Positions 26,020 to 39,100 of a stretch of DNA of 64,000 bases are shown here, one piece after another. Made by a program: the position numbers and the translations under genes. Source of the stretch: Rotaria sp. Silwood1 (Eukaryota > Rotifera > Eurotatoria > Philodinida > Philodinidae); contig CAJNOP010000004.1 of the NCBI GenBank assembly GCA_905250075.1, positions 2,842,621 to 2,906,620 of the forward strand, read 5' to 3'. Numbering within the stretch: the stretch's first letter is position 1; each line of letters starts with the position of its first letter. The notes under the pieces were generated by a model. That model was not told the DNA's origin. It was given only the letters and a program-made list of their open reading frames with translations, and did not search any database.

Positions 26020-28840
26020 GTATTTTGGGAGAGTTTAAATACTTTGAACGTTTGTTAAATGATATGTTTTTTTTTCTTCTGGATCGAGAAACTTGTTGAT
26101 CACGATGCTTAACATCGATCTTACTTGAAATATGCTCGACACAAACATAGCTATTTTATCACGTTAAAATGCGTGTTTATAAAAAATATTCACTTTGATT
26201 GAGCATTAACGTAGAATTTTCAATGATTAATGTGGATGTACATCTACCGCTGCACTTTTGTAGGACTTGATCATGGGAGCTGCTTCTCTCAGACAAACAC
26301 AGATTCTTATTTTGAAGCCTGTTACAGTTGGTGCTGACTGTCTGTCGATCATGTGTTTTTGTAAATTTGCAATAAAAAATTGCGTTTTTTTGAGCAATAA
26401 ATGTAGATATCAAAATATAAAGGAAGGTATCGTTGTTGTTGGAAGATAAAAATCAGATTTTTTTATCATTTACGCTCAACACAATCATGGTTAAAAATAC
26501 TTAGGGCTGACCAAAAGTTCTGACTACAGTATTTAAAATTTTATAAAATAGTTAATATTGAAAGTTTTATTGCATGAATGCATAGTAGAATATTTCATCT
26601 ACAATAGTGTAAAGGATATGGGTGTGAGTGTAAGCTTATACAGGAGTGAACAGATAACATTCACAGTCTTCTTCACAAAAAGCTTATTTATTAATATTTT
26701 CTTTAGATATTTTAATTATTTGTTTATTTAGACTGCCAGATCGTTGAAAATCACATTAGAACATCGAAACAAGGATAATAATTAGATATAAGACAATGTT
26801 TAAAAATGGAATATAGCATTTTACAATTTATTATAAATGGTCATCATTTTTTCGCAGGTGTTCGAGTTAGTATGTCACTCAGGATAAAAGAATAGAAAAA
26901 AATTTATTCAATCCAATAAATCAGAAATATGAGACTCTCCGATATTTTCAATTGTATAGTAGATTTATTCGTCATCAAAAATAGGACTTTTTGTTGCTTT
27001 CTGTGCATTAGACTAAAAAAAAAAGTTCTGATTCAAATATATTTTTTGATGGTAATGGTATCAAAGACCAATTGTGCTTTTAAGTACTTGAAATCAATTT
27101 ATTAATACATTGTGAATTAGTAAATAATCTAGTTAAAACAATAAACTAAATTTATATCATTTTATAATTAGTTGGATGAAAATAAACGAAAACTTGTTCA
27201 GCTACTAAAAGTTAATTATAATTCAGTAAAAGAATTTTCGAATTAAAATATTGAATCCATGGATATTTAAGTTTAAAATTAAGATTTCTATTACAAAATG
27301 ATGTTATTGAAATAAGAATACTCAATAAAAATATGTGACAATATTTAAACAGCCATTTATAAAAAAAACTGTTATATAGGTAGAACATGGCAATATTCGA
27401 GGAATAATGAAGATGATAAGTACGATTACCTTTTTTTCGAACAGAAATGAAATAATTTTTCATGAATATATTGCATGTTACTTTCAAGATGTAATAATCA
27501 ATAAAAAAATGAAAATATTATGTTACATTTTAAAATTTTCTTTTTTTCTTACATCTTGATTAAACCTTCAATTGAAAAATTAAATTTTTCTAGGAAACCA
27601 TATTAAAAAATTATTTATTTATTTTTAAATAATTTCTCACACAATTATTTATATTCTACTTTATTTTATTGTTTCTTTACATGCATGCTAACGATCAACA
27701 ATCAGTAATTGAGTACTTGTTTATTACATATTTTCCTCTTTATATCTCTCGATTCGTGTTTTCTTTAGTTAATGGACGTTGAGAGAAATTTATTTGTTGT
27801 AACAAAAGACAAATCATTAAAATCTTCTCTTTTATAAGTCCAATATTTCTTTTCGACATTATGATGTGCTGATGCATTTGAGGTAGAGATGTTTGTCAAA
27901 TATCGAGTAATTTTTTCATGGAATGAAGGTGCTTTCGAGTACTAGCACATGGGTTCATACACTCCTGAGATATTGTTAAAATCAGAAGCCAAGTCGACAA
28001 GCTTTGAAATGAAAATTCTTTCTTCAATATCAATTGTTTTCTTTTTGTGAAACTCAATCATCTTTTTCTATTCTTCTTGATCATCCTTGATCAGCCCCGG
28101 TTGATTATTACAGCATGCTTTATGTCTCTCATTGAGTACTTGTTCAGTCTAGTCATTTTCACCCAGTTCCCATAACAAATGACTCATTCAGAACCACTCT
28201 GTTTTAGTGATCTTCACTTGTATTCGTTTGATAAGCACATTGAGATGCTTGTTGTCACCATTACTGATGAGTATGAGTTCTATTTATCACAACATTATTC
28301 CGCTGTCTTCGATTTCTTTGATTTGCTGGACGCGAAAAACTATGTGTATCGGAAAGAGAATTTGTTTTTCTGTGTTGAAATTACTGATTTTGTCGATGCA
28401 TGCAAACGAAGTCGATGAAGTTAATCGATCAATTGTCATTTCGAAGACAATACTATACTTTTTTGCTCATTCTTTGTACTTTTCTTGTTTCCGACAAAGA
28501 ACATAAATTGAATAGAATTGAGTCATATCATGAATATGTGGTATAATAATCTTACAAAGAGTACTGGAAATAATGAAGAATGTTTTCCTTTTTCAAGTTG
28601 TAATAAATAATTGACATATTTATCCGTATTATGGAATGTTTCAATCGTATTCACGGTCCGTCGCAGGTGTTTGATTTAGTTATGGTAGTCCTCATTGGGT
28701 TTGTCGATTTTTGCATCGACCCAAGTCAAAAATTTTTGAATGATGCTATTTGAATATGTGCGATGATCAGTATCTGTGATGATGTTCGATTTTCGGTTAA
28801 TAATAGATGACGGTAACGTTACTGTCTTAGGAGGATAACT
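26020..28840. other. Intergenic / no gene recognised
   Basis: Sequence between the LTR element and the TIR element. Short open frames (for example around 28179-28506) show no recognisable motif and overlap one another in different frames, so I treat them as chance. The last 8 bases (GGATAACT, 28833-28840) recur after the TIR element. Confidence 0.5.
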
Positions 28841-29502
28841 GGCTACAGCTACAATGCGGACACTTTTTTTAACCAATTAAGGTAAAATGTCCGCAAAGCA
28901 GAATCAGGGGGTATAGACAAAAATGACCGCATTTTGAAAATTGTCCGCAAAGCAGAATCGAGGCAGAGAATGAAAATGTCCGCATTATAGAATCAAGAAA
29001 AAATTTATTATATGAGGAAAGAGAAAGATACAAGTAGTACGAGATGATTCAACATTCAACTATGCTTTGGTTCATAATCTTCGTCATCTTTGTCAGATGT
29101 ATCCAATATGTGAATGTATCGGTAACAAAGAGAACGTAGTCTTTTTTGATAATCATCTAAATCTAGTAGACCATTTAAATAATCTTCTGTTGCTTGTACT
29201 AAAATATTTTCATTATTAACTGAAGTTAACCTTTTTGGACGAGTTGTTCGTTGTTGTGCGTGTTCCTGTTCTAATCAAATCATTACTGATTAGCGTCGAT
29301 AAAATCGATTTGTGTGTACTAATTTTCTTACTATTTCTACTTTTTTTTGATTCTATAATGCGGACATTTTCATTCTCTGCCTCGATTCTGCTTTGCGGAC
29401 AATTTTCAAAATGCGGTCATTTTTGTCTATACCCCCTGATTCTACTTTGCGGACATATTTTTCCTCCAATTAAGAAAAATTGCCCGCAATCAAGCAGACA
29501 CG
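28841..29502. mobile_element. 662-bp TIR DNA-transposon derivative with 8-bp target-site duplication
   Basis: The terminal inverted repeats are about 160 bp each (28841-29001 and 29342-29502). They are nearly perfect over their inner 110 bp and degenerate in the outermost 30 bp. Exact 8-bp direct repeats GGATAACT flank the element (28833-28840 and 29503-29510), typical in size of hAT, P or related superfamilies. Each TIR contains reiterated copies of a motif close to TGTCCGCAAAGCAGAATC (left: 28889-28906, 28942-28959, 28977-28994). Between the TIRs lies the minus-strand coding remnant listed separately. The superfamily cannot be decided by eye. Confidence 0.85.
29056..29268 (-). pseudogene. 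Probable last exon of the element's transposase
   Basis: A 71-codon open stretch with no ATG sits between the TIRs, preceded on the minus strand by an acceptor-like ATTTGATTAG. It reads as protein-like sequence, including NNENILVQATEDYLNGLLDL and DDYQKRLRSLCYRYIHIL, then an acidic C-terminus before a TGA. The simplest view is that it is the terminal exon of a transposase left in an internally deleted element. I recognise no transposase domain, so the identity is inferred from location. Confidence 0.45.
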
Positions 29503-29510
29503 GGATAACT

Positions 29511-31182
29511 ATGCCTTATTCCTATATTTTATTATGATCGACTGTGCTCTTGACAAGCATGCATTGCAAAAGTCATTGCAACCCAGGTATGAAGATAAGT
29601 CAGTTGTTTGTTGACACAAATCGTGTGAAATCCTATGTCATTTATTGATTTGAATTATTTTAAAGTTTCTTAATTTAATCATGTATAAATTTATTGAAAA
29701 GTATTTTATATTTACTCGAGTGTAGGTATGAGTTTAGATCTGCTCTTCATCCAAGTCTACATCTCACTCACACCCATCCGCTCCGGCGTACTAGATGCCT
29801 TTGATCAAAAACAGTTAGTTTCTTGAGTTCTCATGCAAAGATTGTCAACATAAAACATATTCTCTAAAAAAAAGTGTCTTTGTAAGTCTATCCAAGTAAA
29901 AAAGATACCCGTTAATCGTCATATCACCACACACTGTTCGTGTTGGCGACGTCATATGTTGATGCGATTCTACGAGAACTTACTGTGGGTATTGATGCAC
30001 TATACTCTATATTATACGTAGCTTTGAGAGTGATTTGAATGCATTGTCGAATTGAAATCACCAACGAATGATGGTTTTTCAACGAGAAAGCACCTATATT
30101 TAAACGAAAATGTTTTTTGATGACACTGAAGGACGTTGCTTGGCTTTAAAGAAAACATCTGGACGACACAGTATTGCTTTTACTATTATCAACTTTCTCT
30201 CGTTTATAAGCTTCGATATGCCATCATGTCCAAGCGTGATGACAGTGAGTCAATAAGTGATTTATAGGAAAAAACTACCATTTTTTCTTCAAAAGAAACA
30301 AATGATTTAAACGTCTCGTTGGCTTTTCTCTACTATTTCGTTACACATGCGTATAATTACATTGCTTCTGGATTATGCTTTTAGTTTTAATGAATGATAC
30401 GTTGGGAAAATAAAATTTCACTTACTGACGTACAAATGTTGAAAAAAAAATCTCCATGTTTTTTCAAAGACTATGATAGTATAACATTCGAGTTTTGAAT
30501 TAGTCGAACTAGACTGATGGCAACTTTGAGTAGAACAATGATTTGAACTTAAACATTTATCCAATTCATATAAAATCGTTTTGTAATGTCATCGAAATTT
30601 CTATCTATGCAAACAAATATCTAACCAATTTCTTAGTACAGAAATTGCCTGAAAGTATTAGTGAGTCTCTTATTGATACTCATTGAATAAACATTTGATA
30701 TTTGAGTTTTCAAACTCAGATTTTATATTTAATAGAAAAATTTGTAACATACGTCATTGTTATTTTTATTTAATTTTTTTTTGTTTACATGAAAAATATC
30801 TTATTAAATGAAACCTATGACTCAACAAAATCATTGATACTCGTCATTACAGTTGAAATCTAATCATTTTTTTTTGATGGAACCAAATAGTCAATGGATA
30901 TAAAGTCGTGACTTTTCATTAAAAAAAAAAGAAAGCTTTCATTGATATGCATGTAGAAAAAATGTCATCATTTCAAAGAAACAGAGAGCTGAATGAGGAG
31001 AATCAATAGTGTTGGGAAAAAAAAAGAGAAAAACTTGATTTTAAACAGGAATATGATACACACATACACAAACACACGAACGAACATAAGATCATTCCAG
31101 TTTTTCAAATTTTGAACATGAAAAAAGTTTTTGAATATTTATATATACATATAAATATAATCAATTCTTTGTGATGAAAATA
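29511..31182. other. Intergenic / FAF1 3' flank
   Basis: No supported exon on either strand. The right end (about 31020-31182) is probably FAF1 3' UTR. Confidence 0.5.
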
Positions 31183-34100
31183 CTATAAATTTTCAAGAAT
31201 GAGTTGTTCTTGTGGATATAATTTTAACTGTTCAAATGTATCTAATCGATTGAGCTGTGTCAACTAAATAAAAATAAAAATATAATAAATATATACATAT
31301 AGAATAATATTAAGGTATAATTGAACACATACATCACGTTTTGGATAGGTTGATAAAAGTTTGTAATCACCAAATATACGACCTTGACTTGTCAAATAAT
31401 CAAAAAGAATCTAAATATATTTTAGAAAAAGAAATTTTTGTCTCATTAATATTTAATAGAATTAAAAAAATCTACTTGAAGCGTATCTTTAATACGAAAA
31501 CGTCTCATTAAAATGCCTTCATCATTTGGTAAACGAATTTTCAATCGAGTAATATCTTTTTCTGTTTCACTTGGTTCAGCAGGTAGGCGAGCTTTACATT
31601 CTTGTTGTTGTTGCTTTAATAAAAAAAAAAGGATTAATTTCTCTTTTTAAATTTAGCAACTCGAAAAAAAAAGATATTTACTAATTTTTGTAGTTTTAAT
31701 CGTTCATTAGCATCATGTTCTTCTTTTTGTCTTCGTTCATCAGCTAATCGTGCTTGTTCTTTAGCTAAATCTGCTTGAAGTGATCGATTATATTCATCTT
31801 CTTGTTGTTTTTTAAGATTTTCACGTTTTTCACGTGATATTTCTTCTTCAGCATCACGTTGTCGTTGTTGTTCATATAAATCATGTGATTGTATAAGATT
31901 AAGTAAAGCTTCACTTGGTGTACTTTTACCTTCAATAATACTTATTAATTCTAATGAACCACGAGAACGTATAAGAATAAGTAAAAGTGGAAATGCATCT
32001 TTTTCCATAGCAGATATACGTTGAGCATATTGAGGACCTATACATCGTTTAAATGTTTCTAATAATCTAAAAATAATTAAAATATATAGAAAAAAAAAAC
32101 GAAATATCTTTTTTCTTTTGGTTTTCAATACCTTGTTCGGTTAGCATCTGTTGTTATGTCCCAAGCCCATACAACATAATTATTTGCTAAATATTCAACA
32201 GTTGCTTCACTAGCTAATACTTGAGCACAGAAGACATTGGCACAAACTGATCGATCATTATGAATATAAATAGCTAATGGACGTCTCTATTAATTAAATA
32301 ACAATAGAAAAATAATATACCGACGTCCAATTTAAGAATCGAGTTTGAACTAGTCCAAATTTGAATAGAGCAAAAAGTTGAGAAGTTAATAATCAAGTTC
32401 GGCTCTGAAATCGTTGTTGGATTCAGAAGTTTTTATTTATAAGCTATAAGTGGAGCCGACTAGGTTGGTTTCGGATCAGAAAAATTTAAACCCAATGGGC
32501 TCTAATTATATTTCATGAATAAACAAGTTCTGAATCCAACAATGAGTTTAGAGCCATTTTTTATTTTTTAACTTTTTTGTTCTATCCAAGTTTGGATTAG
32601 TTCAAATTCGAATCTTCAATTTAACGCTGACTTATATATTAAAAAATCATAGAATATATGATTTACTTCATTTCTAGATGTAAACAGAGAATCTTGAATA
32701 GCTTGATCTAATGAGCCAATATAAAGAATTGGACCCGTCGAACCAAATCGTGCATGAAATACACGTGAAAAATGTTCAAGACCCGTTATATCATCTGTAC
32801 ACCGATCAGGAACTGTATAAATAAATGAAAATATTATTAGTAGTATTTTTATCTCATATAATTAGCTTACTCAATAACTCTCGATTTGATGTACTATTAT
32901 TAACAGTTGTCGTACTTGAAAGTCGAGGTAGAGAATTAATATCATCATCAAAGTTTTCTAAATCAATTACATGATCGACATCCATTGTTTCATCTTCACT
33001 TGCATGTTTCATCAATGTTGAATTCTATTGTATAAAACAATAAATTCAAACCAAAAATACTTAGTTAATTAGAATTACTTTTACATCCGTTTTATTTATT
33101 GGTATTTTTTGATTTGTTGATGATTCGGTTTTACGTACAATAAGATGAGCTTTACAACGAATGGATGTTTGACATAATTGATCCTAAGAAGAAAATTGAA
33201 TTACATATAAAGTCTTTTTTTAATTTTGGAATATTACTGTATCTTTTGCACCGAATAAACCAGTCCAGTTTTGTTGTCGAATTGGTAAATGAGCTACATG
33301 TTCAATTTCTTTTTTCATCTAAATATTAGAAATGTTTTATTTCGCTTGACACAAAGACACAAAACAAACTTCGCCAACTGTTGTTGTTGGTTTTAAAACA
33401 AGTTCATATGATGTTCGTTTGTCTGATTTATCTTCATATAGCACCGTTATTGGAAAATAAGAGCTTGCTGTCGTTGAGGCATTTTTTGGTGGTGTTGCTG
33501 GATGGCGATTAGTTCGACTAAATTTAAAGAAAAATTTCTTATAGACTTAGTTTTTTTTTTCGTACGTAGAGGTAGATGCAGTTGTTGTTGTTGTTGTTGA
33601 TGATGATGATGTTCGAGTAGTTCCATTAGTCATTGGTGTTGCTGTTGCTATAAGATGTATAGTATTGTCTTTAGGTAAATTGAGATCTTTTAAGATTGTC
33701 TAAAACGTTTTATGAATGTCAGATATTTATTTTCAAAGAAATAATTGATGAAAAAGAAAAACTAATCTCGGGAAGAAAAGAATATAGGCTAGTTTATTAC
33801 ATCGATTAATTCGAAGTAGAAAAATGAGATACTTGATGAAAATAAATAATTGTTTGTTTAGAACTGAAGAAGGTTTGTTTTTATCAGAGTAATATCAAAT
33901 TAAAAAAACAAGTAAAACATAATAAAAAATCTCCGAACATGTTTGTGCATGTTTTGAATAATAGAAAATTGAATATAAAAACTTATTTAACATTGTTTAT
34001 AGTTAGAAATCAAATGTATAGCGCGAGATGGAATGTTTTTAATGTTCAGGATTGTCTAGATAAGTAGCATGATTAGGAAAAAAAATTGTACTCTGTTTAA

Positions 34101-35919
34101 GTTGAATTCAATCATCGACAAGAGAAAGGGCTGCCATCTCTTTAAACTCTGTTTGGTTTGCGCCATTAATCTAGCTTTCATCTTTGGAGAAATATAAAGT
34201 GACATTTTTTTTAACTAGTTATTTGTTTTTTTCTCCTAATACAGTAGAAATTTTCATGCAAAGAAAATTATTTCTCGATATGATTTTTATCAAACAACAC
34301 ATACTTGATCATCATAGTGCTTTGAAATCCAATTAGTAAACTGTTGTCGATTTAATGAAACGTGCAATTTCTCAGCAATTTTTAATTTTAACTGACCTAA
34401 AAAATATAAATATATATGCATAGAATTAATTTTTCAGATAAATCTTTTTCAAATACATACGAATACTTTCATTATCGAAAATTGTAATACGTTCTGTCTG
34501 ATCCTTATATTCAATTTTAAAACGAAGTTCACGAACTAAAAATAAAATACTAATAAATATTTAATATGATCTCTAATTTCTTAGAATATCACAACTTAAT
34601 ATTTAAATGATGACCTGATATAGACTCAAGATAGGAAAACTTTTGCATACTGTCCGAACGAAACAAATGATTAATAATTTGTCATTTGAATGACCCATTG
34701 AATTATATTGATCAATTCAAACATCTAAGGATGCAACCAGCAACATTTTGCGTTCACTGTATCGTACAGCTGTGACAAAGTCAGAATTGAAATAGAAGAC
34801 GAAACTCGAAAACTTCAAATCGGTATACCAACCTACCCTCGTTTTAAGACCACGAACGATGGGTAATGACTGAGAAAATGCAGCCTTGAATACGAGCAGC
34901 TGATATGAGAGCTTAACACTCCAAGAAATATTTCCTAGTTCGAACATAAGAGAATCTCTACAAATGAAGCCTCTATTTTTTCACACCGAACGATCACAAC
35001 TTCAATGGTTGAGATATGTCTTCAAAATGCCACTTAAAAGAATTATTTACCAAATACTTGCAGTTTTACTGGTAGTAGAAAACAAAGGTCAATTGAACAC
35101 CCACAAATCAACGCATACAAGTAAGTCGACAAACATTGTCCGAATCAAGTAGAACTTGAACCTGACTCGAGAAGACCAAGACAAAGAAAATAAATCAATA
35201 ATTAGTCATTCGCTCTAATATTTTAAGACATTATTTCAATATGAATTTTTTAGAATTTTTTTTTGATGATTTCACTTTTAATTATGTGAACAATAATGAA
35301 TTCATTTAATATGATTTTCAAAAACTTCATAATTAATTAATATCTGATTAGAAATTTTTCTATAAAAACAAAATATATCAAACCTGCTCCTTGATTTATC
35401 GTTCCACTTGTTCCTTTGTTTGTTCTTGGACCACCTGGTAAAATTTTAACAAAACTTATATCATCTGCATCATTATCATCCGAATCTGAACAACGTTTAT
35501 GATTGCTACTAATATGATTCGGTTTTTTCACTACTGATGATGATTTTGTAGTTGTTGAACGATGAGATGTTGTTGTTGTTGTTGTTGTTGTTGAATGCTT
35601 AGGTACTGTTGATTCAATAGGAGTATCGTTTCCACTTCCAAGTCGGTCATGCACTGCCTGTACAGCATTCTATTTTATTTAATAAAAATAAAAATTAGTT
35701 TAAAATAAACATTCTTTTTAATGTTCATTCAAATTTTATTTACCAGTAAATTCCATTGATATTGTTCAAGAATAGTAATACATTCTTCTTCATTTTCCAA
35801 ACCTGTACATTCCTGTAAAAGATTTATTAATATGAATTAAAACAATAATACTTAGTTAATGATAAAAAAAAAATTACCATAAAATCAGCCAGAATTTGTT
35901 CACGTGTTTCACTACTCAT
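31183..35919 (-). CDS. FAF1: FAS-associated factor 1 (UBA, two ubiquitin-like, UAS, UBX), 722 aa, 16 exons
   Basis: Adaptor that links ubiquitinated substrates to p97/VCP. Exons: 35919-35878, 35812-35744, 35669-35384, 34535-34461, 34396-34305, 33699-33566, 33517-33370, 33318-33238, 33183-33079, 33024-32871, 32812-32667, 32286-32132, 32066-31682, 31613-31476, 31410-31333, 31263-31183; all junctions close in frame. The UBA domain is at about 1-52 (ECTGLENEEECITILEQYQW), ubiquitin-like domains near 133-207 and 244-325, an acidic linker 345-395, the UAS domain 396-540 (WAWDITTDANRTR), a charged coiled coil 555-625 and the UBX domain about 640-722. The p97-contacting loop reads YPK where human FAF1 has FPR. 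It is slightly longer than human FAF1 (650 aa), through a Thr/Ser insertion after the UBA. Intron 3 holds a LINE fragment and intron 11 a MITE. A truncated paralogue lies 213 nt upstream. Confidence 0.95.
32319..32631. mobile_element. MITE-like inverted-repeat element in FAF1 intron 11
   Basis: The two ends are inverted copies: the left arm contains AAGAATCGAGTTTGAACTAG-TCCAAATTTG and the right arm its complement (about 32586-32625), continuing inward through AGAGCAAAAAGTT / AACTTTTTTGTTCT. The element is about 310 bp, has no coding capacity and lies wholly in the intron 32287-32666. The target-site duplication is unclear. Confidence 0.7.
34725..35160 (+). mobile_element. Degenerate LINE reverse-transcriptase C-terminal fragment in FAF1 intron 3
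   Basis: Plus-strand reading, antisense to FAF1. The pieces TAVTKSELK, LENFKSVYQPTLVLRPRTMG and FFHTERSQLQWLRYVFKMPL match the order of the C-terminal part of RTE-like endonuclease-reverse transcriptases (VTKRELS...K, FKSVYVPTLTYG-E-WVMTE, ERSQLRWFGHV-RMP). Internal stops and frame changes show it is a dead fragment. No 5' part or tail is visible inside the intron. Confidence 0.7.
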
Positions 35920-36132
35920 ATTCAAATTTATAAGAAAAATAATAAAAATTAATGAATCTTAAAAAAAAAAGATAAATTTATGTATTCATTATTGAATATT
36001 CGCAAAATAAAAAAAAAAAGTCAAAGTTAGTTTATGAAAGAAAAAACAAATGGTTAGCAAAAAAATATTACGACATGAATAGATATAAATATGTATAAAA
36101 ATAGTGTCAGTTAGAAAATAATAAAATATATG

Positions 36133-39100
36133 TTATGGAAATTTTGGTGCTGGACGTTCAACAGTTGGTGTTGGTTCATCATCTTCATCATCAGCATCAT
36201 CATCAGAATCCATATGAAGTCGGTCCAATGCACGCATCATATCTTCTCTAGTTGGTGGATGACTGGAAAACATTTCATGTGGATCGAATTTCATATCTAT
36301 ATCACCACTTAATAATCGAGAATATTTAGAATGACGTGCATATGGATTCTCTTTGTTGTTGTCATGAGAAAACATTGATACTGAACGAAGATATTCACGA
36401 TCATGAGAATGTTTTGATCGATGATGAATATGACGAGATTGAAATAAATTTTGTAATGTTTGTTGTTTTGCTTCTTCCTACGAATAAAAATGAGTAATAA
36501 GTAGCTTTTTCTTTGTGTTTGTTTGATAGTTTCAAACAAAAAGAAATGAAAAAAAAAACAAAACTTTACTTTCGCTTTTTCATATCGTTGTTCACTTGAA
36601 TAAAATTTATCTTTGAATTGTGTTAAACATGACAGAAATTCGTCAACACTAAATTTTTTATTTGAACCTTCGATTAAACGACAAAATAAATATTCACCAT
36701 CTGTTTCACGACAAACACCAATCAATAATGGAAATTGATCAATTAAACTCGCATTGAATTGTTTTTCATTGGTCCATGGTCGAAAAATAGCGCTGCATAC
36801 GTCGTTTAACCTTATAAAAGGCAAAAACGATATTTTAACCCGATGAAATCAATAAAAAGTTTTTATTTTTTTCTATAATAAAAAAGAAAAGAATGTAACT
36901 ATTCTTCCATGAACATGAGTCTTCAATGTTATTCAACATAATTTCTATATGTCCATTATTTTTTTTCGTTTTCTATTTTCTCAAACTAACAAATTTCAGA
37001 ACTACTTATCAATCTGTAGTTCTCGATAGAGAGTCGAGATGACATACTGAATTTGTCCTATCTATTAATCAACACACCTATATCGACACAGTTGTCATAA
37101 GCTTTGCTACTACTGTGTGAAAAGCACATTAACTTCAAGTCTTTTGCGTAATAGTTTGAGTACAGATAGAATTCAGTAAAGACTGATTTCAAGCAACAAC
37201 CAGAAGGCAATTGGCTTTAATACAAGGAATTTACGATAAAAATGCTGATTTTTTCCCTATATCCCATACAAAGTCTTTTTGACGCTTTTCTCGTTTCTTC
37301 CTATTTAAATGTATTAGTCTTCATTTTCTTACTAAAGAATAGAGATTTGCATGTCTAGATTTTGCTGCGAATAGAGTACTTCAATTCGTTGTAATCTTGA
37401 ACTGAAATGATCTCAGCATAGATCTCTTCTCTATCAGCGGCTACTATCATGAAATTTTGAGAGGCATTTGATAAGAGCAGACATTCCATGGAGAAAATTT
37501 CAAGGATAATAATTAAAGTTAGCTGGAGATATAGCTCAGTTTTTGATGATTCCCATCAAATTTCATGTAGAGATTATCCAAATATTATTTCATAAATCAG
37601 ACACACTAAAACTGTTTGTCATGGAATTTTCATTAGTAAAGGAGCAATGCTGAGCTATCGAATGAGGGATGGATCTAACGTCATGAGATTTGTTTTCTAT
37701 ATTGAGATATTCTTGTCTGAAGAATAAAAAAAAAACTATTTTGACCTTCTTGTTTCTCTGTATGAAGGTCAATTAAATGCTGATTAGTCTCTTTGATAAG
37801 AGTTCAACATGCTCTACTTGTAATCAAACTATGAAACTAAGATATTAAAGTTTAGGTACTTTTTACCGCGTAGCAGAACTTTGCGCAACTACTGTATATT
37901 ACTTTATTATTATGATAAACGAGAGTTAAATACCTCAGTCATGCTAACCTATAGTCAGCTGATGTCGAGATTCCAACATGATTCCATACAATTCATAATT
38001 TCATCATGATTCTTTACTTGTTTAAGTGGGATGAACATTGTTAACATATCTATCAAGAATCTCCGAAGTCTAGCCACATGTCTTTTATCAAATAATAAAA
38101 GGTTTTCGAAAGATTTTATTCGTTTGTGTCTTACATAATATTTAGAAAATCTTCTCTATAAGTCTGAAACATATTTCTTATGTGAATGTAAATTTCTATT
38201 TCCTGCATGTTTTCTATTAATGGACATGACTGTAAAGATTATAGTTTTACTTATGGAATTAGAAATATCGAAACATTAAAAATAAAAATTTTTCTTCTTA
38301 CTAAAAAACAAAAAACTATTGTGAATTCAACATAATATTTCTTTTTTTTAATCTATGATGAAACAGATTGTTATCATAATGTCTTGTAATTAAATACTAA
38401 ATAAATTTTAATAAATGTTTGTAAATTCAAATTAATCGTGATACTTATAATTTTACTGTTTTTTTGATAATCGAAAACAAAATGTGACTAACAAAGAATA
38501 CACCTGATTATTGTTGATTTTATGTATCATTGATGACAAGGAGAAAAATACTGAATAGAAAAAAAAAAGAAAATATGTATAATTGAACTCATCAGACAAC
38601 TTGGTAAAATAAACAATTTTTCAAACTTTCAAGGATACTCTTTTCCTTCCTTCCTTCCGTTTCTAATTTTAAATACGCATCTTAGAAGATAGAATTCTGT
38701 TTATCTAAGCATATGAGGGATGTGTAAAAATATTTTTGTAATAATGTACCTCTGTGATCTCGTTTAGAGAAAAAAGAAACAAATTTTTAAGACAAATCAA
38801 AAAATTTCGTTAAAAAAATGTAGATGTGCCATGGATAATCTTTAGAAAAATTTTTGAAAATTGTTTTCAAAAGTTTTCAGAACATTCTTTAATGCCTTCA
38901 TAGATAATCAATCACAAAAGTAGAAGATATTCAGAAAATTTTTTTCGTATATCAAAACTCTTCACTGTCCATTTCGATGAAAAAGATTTTTAAATTGAAT
39001 GTAAAAATCGTGATGTCGAAGTCAAATTACTGTAAACCATGATAGCTGTAACAGACAGAGATTTATAAGCTTGTGAGTATTTTGACCGAGCTTAAAATCA

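Noticed and set aside
28179..28506. Two overlapping 79- and 99-codon plus-strand frames
   Set aside because: They overlap in different frames, have no recognisable motif and lie in an intergenic region with no splice partners.
29060..29540. Plus-strand 100-codon frame 29235-29537 as a gene
   Set aside because: It runs through the right TIR of the transposon derivative; the protein-like reading there is on the minus strand.
34717..34947. Minus-strand 76-codon frame in FAF1 intron 3
   Set aside because: The opposite (plus) strand explains this DNA as a LINE reverse-transcriptase fragment; the minus frame is its shadow.
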